A stretch of DNA of 64,000 bases from Sciscionella marina DSM 45152 (GTDB lineage Bacteria; Actinomycetota; Actinomycetes; Mycobacteriales; Pseudonocardiaceae): contig NZ_KB905403.1 in NCBI RefSeq assembly GCF_000379465.1, positions 378,452 through 442,451 of the forward strand, written 5' to 3'. Positions 35,127-43,570 of this stretch are shown one piece after another; positions within the stretch are counted from its first letter, which is position 1, and every line of letters begins with the position of its first letter. A model generated the notes under the pieces. It saw only the letters and a list, made by a program, of their open reading frames with translations. It did not search any database and was not told the origin of the DNA. A program made the translations under genes and the position numbers.

Positions 35127-35206
35127 CACAATGCTGCCCCATTTGGCCCATGTCATCGTGCCCTTGAGACCAAATCGCGCGGATTGCTTTGTCTCATCAG
35201 CACAAT

Positions 35207-36745
35207 TTATACCCAGCGTAGTGTCACTAGCTGTACAAGCAGCGCCATCCGGATATCGGGCTCCTCCAGGCTCACTCCGGTCAGTTCGACGATCCTGCGG
35301 ATCCGGTACCGCAGGGTGTTCGGATGGATCCGCAGCTCCTCGGCCGCCGCGCGCGGATCGCCCGGATGGCGCAGCCACGCGTAGAGGGTGTCCACATAGC
35401 AACTGGTGCCGTCCTCATCGGCCTTGCGCAGCACCGGAATCGGGCCCAGTTCGGCGACCCCGGCGGAACCGGCGGCCGCGGCGGCACGGTGCAGCGCGAG
35501 CACCGTCCACGCCTGCTCATAGGCGGCGCTGTGGCCCTCGAGCAGCCCGGCGCGCAACAACAGCAGCGTCTCGTCGGCCTCGGCCCGCGAGGCGGCGAGT
35601 GCCCCGATCTCGGTCGCGGAACCCGCCGCGACCAGTGGCGGCATGTCGTGCGCGGTCAGGGTTTCCGCGAACTTCGGCCAGCTGTCCTTGCCCACGACCG
35701 CGTACAGCACACCGTCCAGTTCGGCGACCGCGCGCAGCCGGGAGAACCCGGTCGTGATGCGGTCGAACAGCGCCAGCCGCACCCCTTCCGCGTCCACCTC
35801 ACCGGATGGCGCGCGCCCCGCGGCGTCGATCGCCACCACGCGGTGCGGTGCATCGGGCAGGCCCAGTTCGGCGACCGCGAGCCGGGGTGAACCGGTGCCG
35901 TCGAGTAGCCCGCGCAGCGTCTCGGCGAACCGGCGGCGTTGCGCATCGGTGCGCGCACGGCGGCGCAGCAGGTGCAGCGCGACGACCGGGCCCGCGTCCG
36001 CGAAGGCCGCGGAGCGCTCATCGGAAACCCGTTCCCGCACCACCGCCCACATCGAACCGAGCAGTTCGCCGCCCATCCGGATGGGCACGATCAGCCGCGG
36101 CAGCGTGCCATCGGCCTGCGCGGGCACGAAGATCGCCGGGCTGCCCTTGGAGAGCTGGCGGAACACGCCCTTCGAACGGAACTTCGCCAGCACCTCGTCC
36201 GGCTGGCGCCGCCCCATGATCGTGGAAACCCGCGCCGGGTCGGTGATGTCCTGGCGCGCCGAATAGGCGAGTACCCGGGAGTTCGCGTCCTCGATCGTCA
36301 CCGGCGCGTCCACCATCGCGGCCACCGCGTCGGCCAGCCGGAACAGATCACCGAGCGCGCCCGATGCCGGATCGTCCCCCTCGTCGTTCTCGGACTCCGC
36401 CGCGTCGAGCACCGTGCGCAGCAACCACACCAGCTGAGCCCATGCGGTCTGCCCGTGCACCTCGATCAGCGCGACCCCCGCCGAACGCGCCGCCCGCTGC
36501 ACACTCGAAGCGATCGGCGGTTTCAGTACTACTCCGGCCGCCTTGTGTTCGCCCGCCATCTGGATGAGGGTCGTGGCTTCCTTCGCGGTGTTCGCGGCGA
36601 CCCCGAGTAACAGGTCACCCGCCGCCGCGTGCCGTCCGGGCTCGGCGATCACGACATCGGTGACCGCGACCGCCTCGTCCGGGACGACGACGGCGTGCAG
36701 CAGTGTCGGCCCGACCCGGTCCACGACGCCCTGCACGGTGGTCAT
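35207..36745 (-). CDS. PucR family transcriptional regulator
   Basis: The 512-residue protein has the PucR N-terminal domain (residues 1-130), a GGDEF-like middle region, and the C-terminal helix-turn-helix, seen as AAEELRIHPNTLRYRIRRIVELTG split between residues about 460-485. PucR/CdaR proteins activate catabolic genes for purines, proline or sugar acids. The gene is directly upstream of ald on the same strand with a 126-base spacer, so it is the obvious candidate regulator of alanine dehydrogenase here. This differs from the Lrp-type AldR control known in mycobacteria. Confidence 0.88.
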   Translation of the reverse strand: MTTVQGVVDRVGPTLLHAVVVPDEAVAVTDVVIAEPGRHAAAGDLLLGVAANTAKEATTLIQMAGEHKAAGVVLKPPIASSVQRAARSAGVALIEVHGQTAWAQLVWLLRTVLDAAESENDEGDDPASGALGDLFRLADAVAAMVDAPVTIEDANSRVLAYSARQDITDPARVSTIMGRRQPDEVLAKFRSKGVFRQLSKGSPAIFVPAQADGTLPRLIVPIRMGGELLGSMWAVVRERVSDERSAAFADAGPVVALHLLRRRARTDAQRRRFAETLRGLLDGTGSPRLAVAELGLPDAPHRVVAIDAAGRAPSGEVDAEGVRLALFDRITTGFSRLRAVAELDGVLYAVVGKDSWPKFAETLTAHDMPPLVAAGSATEIGALAASRAEADETLLLLRAGLLEGHSAAYEQAWTVLALHRAAAAAGSAGVAELGPIPVLRKADEDGTSCYVDTLYAWLRHPGDPRAAAEELRIHPNTLRYRIRRIVELTGVSLEEPDIRMALLVQLVTLRWV

Positions 36746-36791
36746 GGGGGAACTGTATGCCTGGCTGGTTCGCTCTCGGGGGCGCGGCTGC

Positions 36792-36824
36792 TTGTCGTTT
36801 GTTGCACCTGTTGCATATAATGCA
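36792..36824 (+). promoter_or_regulatory. Promoter and overlapping palindrome of the toxin-antitoxin operon
   Basis: TTGTCG (36792-36797) and a perfect TATAAT (36816-36821) are separated by 18 bases. The -10 box lies inside the palindrome TGCATATAATGCA (36812-36824), and a TTGCAC repeat lies nine bases upstream. A repressor bound there would block RNA polymerase, as expected for autoregulation by an antitoxin. Confidence 0.75.
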
Positions 36825-36845
36825 CTTATTGCGCTTGGAGGTGTG

Positions 36846-37304
36846 ATGGTTCAGCGAAGCGGGATGCCTACCCTTCCTGGGGAGGGCGATGCGGAGGCCG
36901 CACGGGCGGCTCTCGTTCGCGTCCGAGATGCGCTGTCCGAGCACGGTGACAGCGAGGACGTCGTCAGGGTACGGGTGGAGGACGAACCGGATCCGGTGAC
37001 GATTCCACGTCCGGCGATGGATCTGCTCGTCCGTGTGCTCGCCGCGATGTCCGCTGGACAGGCGGTCAATGTCATGCCCGCGCACGCCGAGCTCACCACA
37101 CGGCAGGCCGCGGATCTACTCAACGTTTCCCGGCCGTTTCTGATCGGACTGCTCGAATCCGGCGAGATCCAGTTCCGAAAAGTGGGGACGCATCGCCGGG
37201 TGTATGTTGAATCGTTGCTCGATTACCAGCGCCGGGATGGCGCGCAGCGGCTCGACGCGGCGGATGAGCTGAGCAAACTTTCGCAAGACATGGATCTGCT
37301 GTAA
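36846..37304 (+). CDS. Antitoxin with excisionase-type winged HTH
   Basis: The 152-residue protein has an N-terminal part of unknown fold and an excisionase-type DNA-binding module at residues 83-118 (LTTRQAADLLNVSRPFLIGL, then GEIQFRKVGTHRRV). GGAGG at 36837-36841 supports the ATG at 36846. Its stop TAA is immediately followed by the ATG of a PIN-domain gene. Such excisionase-like/PIN pairs are known type II toxin-antitoxin modules: the antitoxin binds the toxin and, with it, its own promoter. The palindrome over the -10 box fits that. Confidence 0.85.
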   Translation: MVQRSGMPTLPGEGDAEAARAALVRVRDALSEHGDSEDVVRVRVEDEPDPVTIPRPAMDLLVRVLAAMSAGQAVNVMPAHAELTTRQAADLLNVSRPFLIGLLESGEIQFRKVGTHRRVYVESLLDYQRRDGAQRLDAADELSKLSQDMDLL

Positions 37305-37856
37305 ATGCCGTTCGTTGTCGTGTACGACGCCAACGTGCTATATCCATCCACCCTGCGTGACCTGCTCATCCGGGTCGCGATCGCGGGGCTGGTGCAGGCC
37401 AAGTGGACCGAGCAGATCCTTGACGAGACCTTCGGCAATCTCGCGGTGAACCGTCCGGACCTCGACCCGCACCGCCTTGCCCGCACGCGCGAACTCATGG
37501 GTAAGGCGGTGCGGGATTGTCTGGTTACCGGATACGAGCCGTTGATCGAGGCCATCACGCTCCCGGATCCCGGCGACCGGCATGTGCTCGCCGCCGCAGT
37601 GAAAGCACATGCGGAGGTCGTGGTCACCTTCAACGGAAAGGATTTCCCGGCCGATTGTCTTGCACCGTGGGGTGTGGAAACCAAGCACCCGGATGATTTC
37701 CTGCTCGATCAGTTCCATCTGGATGCTGTCGCCGTGCATCTGGCCGTGCAGGCGATCGCGAGCACTCGGCGACAGCCGCCCGAGGATATCGCCGACGTGC
37801 TCGATCACCTGGAATCAAATGGTGCGGTGCGGACGGCGGCGGTCCTGCGGCGCTGA
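37305..37856 (+). CDS. PIN-domain ribonuclease toxin
   Basis: The 183-residue protein has the acidic PIN residues: Asp8 in VVYDANVLYP, Glu near 41 (ILDETF), Asp91 in DPGDRHVLAAA and Asp113 in FNGKDFP. PIN toxins cleave tRNA or rRNA when free of antitoxin. The start codon abuts the antitoxin stop with no spacer, so the two are co-translated. It is longer than typical VapC (about 135 residues), with an extra C-terminal helical segment. All active-site acids are present, so the toxin should be functional. Confidence 0.87.
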   Translation: MPFVVVYDANVLYPSTLRDLLIRVAIAGLVQAKWTEQILDETFGNLAVNRPDLDPHRLARTRELMGKAVRDCLVTGYEPLIEAITLPDPGDRHVLAAAVKAHAEVVVTFNGKDFPADCLAPWGVETKHPDDFLLDQFHLDAVAVHLAVQAIASTRRQPPEDIADVLDHLESNGAVRTAAVLRR

Positions 37857-37859
37857 GGA

Positions 37860-38558
37860 CTACTGCTGCTGGCGTTTCAGGTTCGCCACGATCTCGTCGA
37901 TCTTCTCCAGGATCAGCGGCTCGGCCGATTCGCTGGTCACGCCGTGCTCGTTGAGCAGCGCCGCGGCCGGTCCGCCCGCGGCCAGCACCCCGAGCAGCAG
38001 GTGTTCGGTGCCGACGTAGTTGTGGTTGAGCTTGAGCGCGACCTTGACGGTCTCGTCGATGACGCGGCGGCCCATTTCGGCGTAGACGAGCCGTAGCGGC
38101 GGGGTCTCGGCGTCCCGCGGGAACCGCTGTACGAGCTGTTCGAGCACGGTGTCCAGGGATCCGCTGAGCTGATCGACGATGAGGGCGGCGACGCCTTCCC
38201 TGATGGACAGGGTGCCGTGCAGCAGGTGTTCGCCGGTGATGGAGGCGCCGTTGTGGGTCCGTGCCACATCCTGGGATTGGACGAGTGCCTGGCGGGCGCG
38301 ATCGGTGAACCGTTCGTACATCCGGAAGGTGTCCCGCTGCTGGGCGGCCTGTTTGGAGACGCCGATGGCTTCGCCGATCTGGGCCCAGGACGCGCCGGTG
38401 TCCCGCGCCCTGGCGACGAAGTGTCCGACGAGCTGATCACCGAGGTCGGCGAGGGATTGGGCACGCCGCTGGGCCTCGCCGACCCGTTCGAGTTCGGTGG
38501 CGCTGGGGGTCTGTGTTTCGAGTTCGTCGATGAGTTGGTGCAGTTGGATGTTCGCCAT
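37860..38558 (-). CDS. HTH-Clp N-terminal domain protein
   Basis: The 232-residue protein joins a helix-turn-helix at residues 56-76 (ASWAQIGEAIGVSKQAAQQR) to two Clp_N repeats (about 80-150 and 160-225, with GASITGEHLLHGTL and HNYVGTEHLLLGVLA). It has no AAA+ ATPase module, so it is not a ClpA/ClpC unfoldase. Clp_N repeats bind adaptors or substrates; fused to a HTH they could sense proteolytic stress. Two copies of CGTCAA-N7-TTGACG lie directly upstream of its ATG, suggesting autoregulation. Its target beyond itself is unknown. Confidence 0.85.
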   Translation of the reverse strand: MANIQLHQLIDELETQTPSATELERVGEAQRRAQSLADLGDQLVGHFVARARDTGASWAQIGEAIGVSKQAAQQRDTFRMYERFTDRARQALVQSQDVARTHNGASITGEHLLHGTLSIREGVAALIVDQLSGSLDTVLEQLVQRFPRDAETPPLRLVYAEMGRRVIDETVKVALKLNHNYVGTEHLLLGVLAAGGPAAALLNEHGVTSESAEPLILEKIDEIVANLKRQQQ

Positions 38559-38560
38559 GC

Positions 38561-38607
38561 CGTCAACGATAGATTGACGTCACTGGACCGTCAAGGACGA
38601 GTTGACG
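38561..38607. promoter_or_regulatory. Two identical inverted repeats upstream of the HTH-Clp_N gene
   Basis: CGTCAA-N7-TTGACG occurs at 38561-38579 and again at 38589-38607. Arms and spacer length are identical, and the centres are 28 bases apart. The first begins two bases from the HTH-Clp_N start codon. The sites also lie within 75-120 bases of the rightward oxygenase gene at 38680, so they may control both directions. Confidence 0.75.
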
Positions 38608-38679
38608 CTGAGGTCGACTCTTTCCCGGTGCCTGGACCTGAGTTGTCGCCCTCGGGCGTCGCGATTAGCTTCGCTGGGC

Positions 38680-39672
38680 ATGGAGCTCGACATTCCGGTC
38701 ATCGATCTCGCGGAGATCGAGAGCCGTCGTGCGGAATTGGCGCGTGCCGCCGAGGAGATCGGGTTTTTCCAGTTGACCGGTCACGGGATCGCGCAGTCGG
38801 AGATCGACCGGATCCTTGCCGTGACCAAGGAATTCTTCGCCCTCCCCGAGCAGGACCGACTGGCGATCAGCAATCTGGGCTCGCCGCATTTCCGCGGGTA
38901 CACGAGGCTGGGTACGGAACACACGAACGGGCGAGCCGACTCGCGGGAACAACTCGATATCGCCGAAGAGCTCCCGGCGCGCGCGCCTGCCGAGGGAGAA
39001 CCCGCCTATCACTGGTTGCGCGGACCGAATCGCTGGCCGCCCGCGCTCCCGGAGCTGCGCCCGATCGTGCTCGGTTGGCTGGAGAAACTGCGCCCGGTGG
39101 CCGATCGCCTGCTCGACGAGTTCGTGGTCGCGCTCGGTGGTCCGCGCGGTTTCTTCGCCGATGCCTTCGCCGAGGACCCGCACGTGCACCTCAAACTGAT
39201 CCGCTATCCGGGACTCGGTGCGGCGGCCAACGAACAGGGTGTCGGTACCCACAAGGACTACGGCTTCCTGACCCTGCTGCTCTCCGACGGTGTCCCTGGG
39301 CTGCGGGTGCAACCGCGCGCCGGGCAGGAGATCGCCGTCGAACCGCGGCCCGGCGCGTTCATCGTGAACCTCGGGGAACTGCTCGAGGTGGCCTCGCGCG
39401 GCAGGCTGATCGCCACCCCGCACCGGGTCGTGGCTACCGGATCGGAACGGTATTCGGTGGCTTTCTTCTACAATCCGAGCCTCGATTACCGGGTGCGGCA
39501 ATTACCGGCCGAATTCGTCGCGGACGCCCCGGGATTCACCGCCGATCCGGACAATCCCCTATTCGACGTGTACGGAAACAACGCCATGAAAGGCTGGCTG
39601 CGCGCCCATCCCGAGGTCGCGAACCGGCACCACAAGGAGCTCGTAGAGCGCACTGAGGAGAAACTGTCATGA
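38680..39672 (+). CDS. 2-oxoglutarate/Fe(II) oxygenase, isopenicillin N synthase family
   Basis: The 330-residue protein has the full facial triad: His191 and Asp193 in GTHKDYGF and His248 in TPHRV, with the 2-oxoglutarate anchor R257-Y-S. The N-terminal IPVIDLAEIESRRAEL and IGFFQLTGHGI segments are standard. It is coupled to metY by an ATGA overlap at 39669-39672, which ties it to sulfur amino acid metabolism. The substrate is unknown; liberation of sulfur from, or modification of, a methionine-pathway compound would fit. The ATG at 38680 begins the family similarity. Confidence 0.9.
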   Translation: MELDIPVIDLAEIESRRAELARAAEEIGFFQLTGHGIAQSEIDRILAVTKEFFALPEQDRLAISNLGSPHFRGYTRLGTEHTNGRADSREQLDIAEELPARAPAEGEPAYHWLRGPNRWPPALPELRPIVLGWLEKLRPVADRLLDEFVVALGGPRGFFADAFAEDPHVHLKLIRYPGLGAAANEQGVGTHKDYGFLTLLLSDGVPGLRVQPRAGQEIAVEPRPGAFIVNLGELLEVASRGRLIATPHRVVATGSERYSVAFFYNPSLDYRVRQLPAEFVADAPGFTADPDNPLFDVYGNNAMKGWLRAHPEVANRHHKELVERTEEKLS

Positions 39673-40976
39673 CCGAAGCACCGAATTGGTCGTTCGAGAC
39701 GAAGCAGATCCACTCCGGGGCGGAACCGGATCCGACGACGGGTGCGCGGGCGACCCCGATCTACCAGACCACCTCCTATGTCTTCCGCGATTCACAGCAC
39801 GGCGCGGACCTGTTCAGCCTCGCGGAACCGGGGAACATCTACACCAGGATCAACAACCCGACCCAGGAAGTGCTCGAGCAGCGCGTCGCCGCGCTCGAGG
39901 GCGGGGTCGCCGGGCTGGCGTTCGCCTCCGGATCGGCCGCGACCACCGCTGCGGTGCTCAACCTCGCCAATTCCGGTGACCACATCGTGTCCAGCCCGGC
40001 GCTCTACGGCGGGACCTACAACCTCTTCCATTACACCCTGCCGAAACTGGGTATCGAGGTCAGTTTCGTCTCCGATCAGGACGACCTCGATTCCTGGCGT
40101 TCCGCGGTACGGGAGAACACCAAACTGTTCTTCGCCGAAACCCTGGCCAATCCGGGAAGCAATGTGCTCGATATCCGGGCGGTCGCCGATATCGCGCACG
40201 ATTCCGGAGTCCCGCTCATCGTGGACAACACGGTTCCGACGCCGTATCTGCTCCGCCCGATCGAGCACGGCGCGGATGTGGTGCTGCATTCGGCGACGAA
40301 ATACCTCGGCGGGCACGGCACCACGGTGGCCGGGCTGCTGGTGGACGCGGGAACCTTCGATTTCGGTGCCGATCCGCAGCGGTTCCCCGGTTTCACCGAA
40401 CCGGATCCGAGTTATCACGGCCTCAAGTTCTGGGAGGCGCTCGGCCCGGGCGCCTATGCGGCGAAGGCGCGCGTGCAGCTGCTCCGGGACACTGGTGCCG
40501 CGATCTCCCCGTTGAACAGTTTCCTCATCCTGCAAGGGATCGAAACGCTTTCCCTGCGGATCGAGCGGCACGTGGCCAATGCGCAGGCGCTCGCCGAATG
40601 GCTGGAGTCCCGCAGCGAGGTGGAGCGGGTGTACTACGCGGGCCTGCCGTCGAGCCCGTATCACGGTGCCGCACAGAAATACCTGCCTCGCGGAGCGGGT
40701 GCGGTGCTGTCCTTCGATCTGCGCGGCGGGGCCGAAGCGGGCCGGAAGTTCGTGGACGGCACCGAACTGCACAGCCAGCTGGTGAACATCGGGGATGTGC
40801 GCAGCCTCATCGTGCACCCCGCGTCCACCACGCACAGCCAGCTCTCCGAGACCGAGCAGCTCTCCAGTGGGGTCACTCCCGGGCTGGTGCGGCTCGCCGT
40901 AGGGTTGGAGGGAATCGAGGACCTCAAGGGGGATCTCGAATCCGGGTTCCGTGCGGCGAAGACGACGGTCGATTGA
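39669..40976 (+). CDS. metY: O-acetylhomoserine aminocarboxypropyltransferase (homocysteine synthase)
   Basis: This 435-residue PLP enzyme makes homocysteine from O-acetylhomoserine and sulfide. The PLP lysine is Lys211 in HSATKYLGGHGT, with YTRINNPTQ and FASGSAATTAAV upstream as in the Cys/Met metabolism family. It starts in an ATGA overlap with the oxygenase and is followed after 72 bases by metX, so the operon carries direct sulfhydrylation from homoserine to homocysteine. No SAM riboswitch was recognised upstream of the operon. Confidence 0.95.
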   Translation: MTEAPNWSFETKQIHSGAEPDPTTGARATPIYQTTSYVFRDSQHGADLFSLAEPGNIYTRINNPTQEVLEQRVAALEGGVAGLAFASGSAATTAAVLNLANSGDHIVSSPALYGGTYNLFHYTLPKLGIEVSFVSDQDDLDSWRSAVRENTKLFFAETLANPGSNVLDIRAVADIAHDSGVPLIVDNTVPTPYLLRPIEHGADVVLHSATKYLGGHGTTVAGLLVDAGTFDFGADPQRFPGFTEPDPSYHGLKFWEALGPGAYAAKARVQLLRDTGAAISPLNSFLILQGIETLSLRIERHVANAQALAEWLESRSEVERVYYAGLPSSPYHGAAQKYLPRGAGAVLSFDLRGGAEAGRKFVDGTELHSQLVNIGDVRSLIVHPASTTHSQLSETEQLSSGVTPGLVRLAVGLEGIEDLKGDLESGFRAAKTTVD

Positions 40977-41000
40977 GCATCGTAGGGCCGCCCGCGGCCC

Positions 41001-41029
41001 GCGGAGCACAGCGAGTGAGGAGTCGAGCC
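41001..41029 (+). repeat. Short intergenic repeat ahead of metX
   Basis: GCGGAGCACAGCGAGTGAGG, followed by AGTCGAGCC, lies in the 72-base gap between metY and metX. It matches the unit at 21632-21655 apart from a four-base insertion and two substitutions. It may belong to a dispersed intergenic repeat family. Confidence 0.5.
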
Positions 41030-41048
41030 ATGGTGCGGCAGGAGACGA

Positions 41049-42170
41049 GTGAGTGAGGTGACCATCAGCGGGGGCTGGCGGGAGGGAGACCCCACCGGGC
41101 GGCGGAAGTTCTTCACCGCCCGGTGGGGTCTGCTCACCGAGTCCGGGGCGGCGTTCCCGGAGTACACCCTCGCCTATGAGACCTGGGGAACGCTGAATCC
41201 CGAGCGGGACAACGCGATCCTGATCGAGCACGCGCTCACCGGGGACAGTCACGTCGCCGGTGCGCAGGGCCCTGGGCACCCCTCGCCGGGCTGGTGGAAC
41301 GGCCTTGTCGGGGAGGGAAAGGCCATCGATACCCGGCGGTACTTCGTGGTGGCACCGAACGTGCTCGGTGGCTGCCAGGGCTCCACCGGCCCGGCCACCC
41401 CGCGCCCGGACGGCTGGCCATGGGGCGGCCGGTTTCCCGCGCTGACGGTGCGCGATCAGGTCGCCGCCGAGCTCGAACTCACCGAACACCTCGGCGTCAC
41501 CCGCTGGGCGGCTGTGATCGGCGGTTCCATGGGCGGGATGCGCGCACTGGAATGGGCCGTGATGTACCCGGACCGGGTCGCCAAACTCATCCCGCTGGCC
41601 ACGGTCGCGGCCGCCTCGGCGGACCAGATCGCCTGGAGCAGCACCCAGATCCGGACGATAGAAGGGGATCCGCGCTGGAACGGCGGGGACTATTACCACA
41701 TCGAGCAGGGGCCGACGGAGGGACTCGGCGCCGCGCGGCGCATGGCGCAGTTGAGCTATCGCAGCGCGCTGGAGTTCGACGATCGGTTCGGCCGCTCGTT
41801 CCAGGACGGAGAAAACCCTTACAACGGCGGAAGATTCGCGATCGAGTCCTATTTGGACCATCACGCGGGCAAGCTCATGCACCGTTTCGACGCGGGCAGC
41901 TACGTCGTGCTCAGCCGCAGCATGAACGGACACGACATCGGCCGCGCGCGCGGTGGCCTGGAGCGCGCGCTCGGCTCGATCAGCGCGGAAACCCTGGCCG
42001 TCGGGGTCAGCTCGGACCGGCTCTATCCGCTCGAGCAGCAGCGCCGGATCGCGGAAACGGTGCCGAAAGCGCGTCCGCTGCTGGTGCTCGATTCACCGCA
42101 CGGGCACGACGGTTTCCTGATCGAGACCGAACAACTCGCCCAACCGCTCGCCGAATTTCTGAGCGGCTGA
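41049..42170 (+). CDS. metX: Homoserine O-acetyltransferase
   Basis: The 373-residue alpha/beta-hydrolase-fold enzyme acetylates homoserine with acetyl-CoA. The nucleophile is Ser160 in VIGGSMGGMRALEW. YETWGTLNPERDNAILIEHALTG is the family's N-terminal block (residues 43-65), and Asp in VSSDRLYP and His in DSPHGHDGF complete the triad. The GTG at 41049 is used; another GTG lies nine bases on. It is the last gene of the oxygenase-metY-metX operon. Confidence 0.95.
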   Translation: MSEVTISGGWREGDPTGRRKFFTARWGLLTESGAAFPEYTLAYETWGTLNPERDNAILIEHALTGDSHVAGAQGPGHPSPGWWNGLVGEGKAIDTRRYFVVAPNVLGGCQGSTGPATPRPDGWPWGGRFPALTVRDQVAAELELTEHLGVTRWAAVIGGSMGGMRALEWAVMYPDRVAKLIPLATVAAASADQIAWSSTQIRTIEGDPRWNGGDYYHIEQGPTEGLGAARRMAQLSYRSALEFDDRFGRSFQDGENPYNGGRFAIESYLDHHAGKLMHRFDAGSYVVLSRSMNGHDIGRARGGLERALGSISAETLAVGVSSDRLYPLEQQRRIAETVPKARPLLVLDSPHGHDGFLIETEQLAQPLAEFLSG

Positions 42171-42478
42171 GCAAGAGGTCATTTCACAAAGACACCACCT
42201 GCTGCGCGGGGCCAGCGCAGCGCAGGCACGGCGCGCATTGTCGTCAATCACCGCAGAAACCCACTGCGGCCCAATCCTCCGCCGCGCGGCTCACCCACTG
42301 CCTCGGGCGCGGGTGTCCCGCTGGGACACAGTCCCGCTCGCGACGGCGGCCATGATGAAACGACCTCTACCACCTGAACCTCACGAAGCGCGCGTACCCA
42401 GGGTGAGAACCCTTCCCTGTTCGGCGTTGTTGCCACACACTGGCAACTGCAAGAGCGTGCTGTTCTGAGGAGGTTCGG
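42171..42478. other. Spacer between metX and the nickel/cobalt permease
   Basis: This 308-base gap holds the Nur-like palindrome at 42429-42447 and a GAGGAGG ribosome-binding site at 42467-42473. The rest shows no gene. I looked for a cobalamin riboswitch and did not find its conserved box. Confidence 0.6.
42429..42447. promoter_or_regulatory. Nur-like box upstream of the nickel/cobalt permease
   Basis: GTTGCCACACACTGGCAAC is a perfect inverted repeat (7-base arms, 5-base spacer). It fits the motif tTGCaa-N5-ttGCAA reported for Nur, the nickel-responsive Fur-family repressor of Streptomyces. It lies 32 bases before the permease start. Confidence 0.7.
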
Positions 42479-43570
42479 GTGACGGACACGCTGCGGCTGG
42501 GCCGGGAAGGCAAGCTCGCGATGCTCGGGATGACCGCGTTCATCCTGTTGTTGCACGTGCTCGGCTGGGGCTCGCTGGTGTTTCTGGTGGCACCGCAGCA
42601 TTTCACGCTTGCGGGCAGCCAGGTGTTCGGTATCGGGCTCGGGGTCACCGCTTATCTGCTCGGGATGCGGCACGCGTTCGACGCGGATCACATCGCCGCG
42701 ATCGACAACACCACGCGCAAACTCATGGCCGAGAAGAAACGCCCCGTTTCGGTGGGTTTCTGGTTCTCGCTCGGGCATTCCTCGGTGGTGTTCGGGCTGT
42801 GTGTGCTGCTCAGCTTCGGGATCAGGGCACTCGCCGGACAGGTGACGAACGAGGCATCGACCCTGCAGGCGGTGGCCGGGGTGATCGGCACCGTGGTCTC
42901 CGGGGTGTTCCTGATGCTGATCGGGCTGCTCAATCTGGTGGCACTGCGCCATATCGTGCGGGTGTTCCGCGGATTGCGCTCCGGGAACTACGACGAGCAC
43001 GAACTGGAACAGCGGCTGGCTAGCCGCGGATTCATGAACCGACTGCTCGGCCCGGTCGCCCGTTCGATCCGCAAACCGTGGCAGATGTACCCGCTCGGAC
43101 TGCTGTTCGGACTCGGTTTCGATACCGCGACCGAGATCAGCCTGCTGGTGCTCGCCGGTGGGGCAGCGGCGTTTTCCCTTCCGTGGTACGCGATTCTCAC
43201 CCTCCCGCTGTTGTTCGCCGCGGGGATGAGCCTGCTGGACACCATCGACGGGTGTTTCATGAACTTCGCCTACGGCTGGGCGTTCGCGACCCCGGTGCGC
43301 AAGGTGTACTACAACATGACCGTCACCGCGCTCTCGGTCGCGGTGGCGCTGGTGGTCGGGCTGGTCGAACTGATCGGCCTGCTCGCCGAGAAACTGGATG
43401 TGAATTCCGGGCCGCTCGCCTGGATTGCGAATCTCGACCTGGATTACGTCGGTTTCGCCATCGTCGGGATTTTCGTGCTCACCTGGGCGATCGCGCTCGC
43501 GGTGTGGCGGATCGGGAAGGTCGAGCAGCGGATGGGCACCCCGAGTGGTTCAGTCGCCCGCAGCGAGTGA
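42479..43570 (+). CDS. Nickel/cobalt permease (HoxN/NixA/NiCoT family)
   Basis: The 363-residue membrane protein has eight predicted helices and all NiCoT signatures: RHAFDADHIAAIDNTTRK in helix II, FSLGHSSVV, LFGLGFDTATEI and LLDTIDGCFMNFAYGWAF. It imports Ni2+ or Co2+ at high affinity for urease, hydrogenase, Ni-SOD or cobalamin. The GTG at 42479 has GAGGAGG five bases upstream. The Nur-like box suggests nickel as the sensed metal. Its end overlaps the convergent TetR gene by 21 bases. Confidence 0.93.
   Translation: MTDTLRLGREGKLAMLGMTAFILLLHVLGWGSLVFLVAPQHFTLAGSQVFGIGLGVTAYLLGMRHAFDADHIAAIDNTTRKLMAEKKRPVSVGFWFSLGHSSVVFGLCVLLSFGIRALAGQVTNEASTLQAVAGVIGTVVSGVFLMLIGLLNLVALRHIVRVFRGLRSGNYDEHELEQRLASRGFMNRLLGPVARSIRKPWQMYPLGLLFGLGFDTATEISLLVLAGGAAAFSLPWYAILTLPLLFAAGMSLLDTIDGCFMNFAYGWAFATPVRKVYYNMTVTALSVAVALVVGLVELIGLLAEKLDVNSGPLAWIANLDLDYVGFAIVGIFVLTWAIALAVWRIGKVEQRMGTPSGSVARSE

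Noticed and set aside
38560-38680. SAM riboswitch before the oxygenase-metY-metX operon
   Set aside because: The spacer is only about 120 bases and is filled by the two CGTCAA-N7-TTGACG repeats; no SAM-I, SAM-II or SAM-IV core was seen.
42171-42478. Cobalamin riboswitch before the nickel/cobalt permease
   Set aside because: The conserved B12-box and core junction sequences are not recognisable; a Nur-like operator explains control better.
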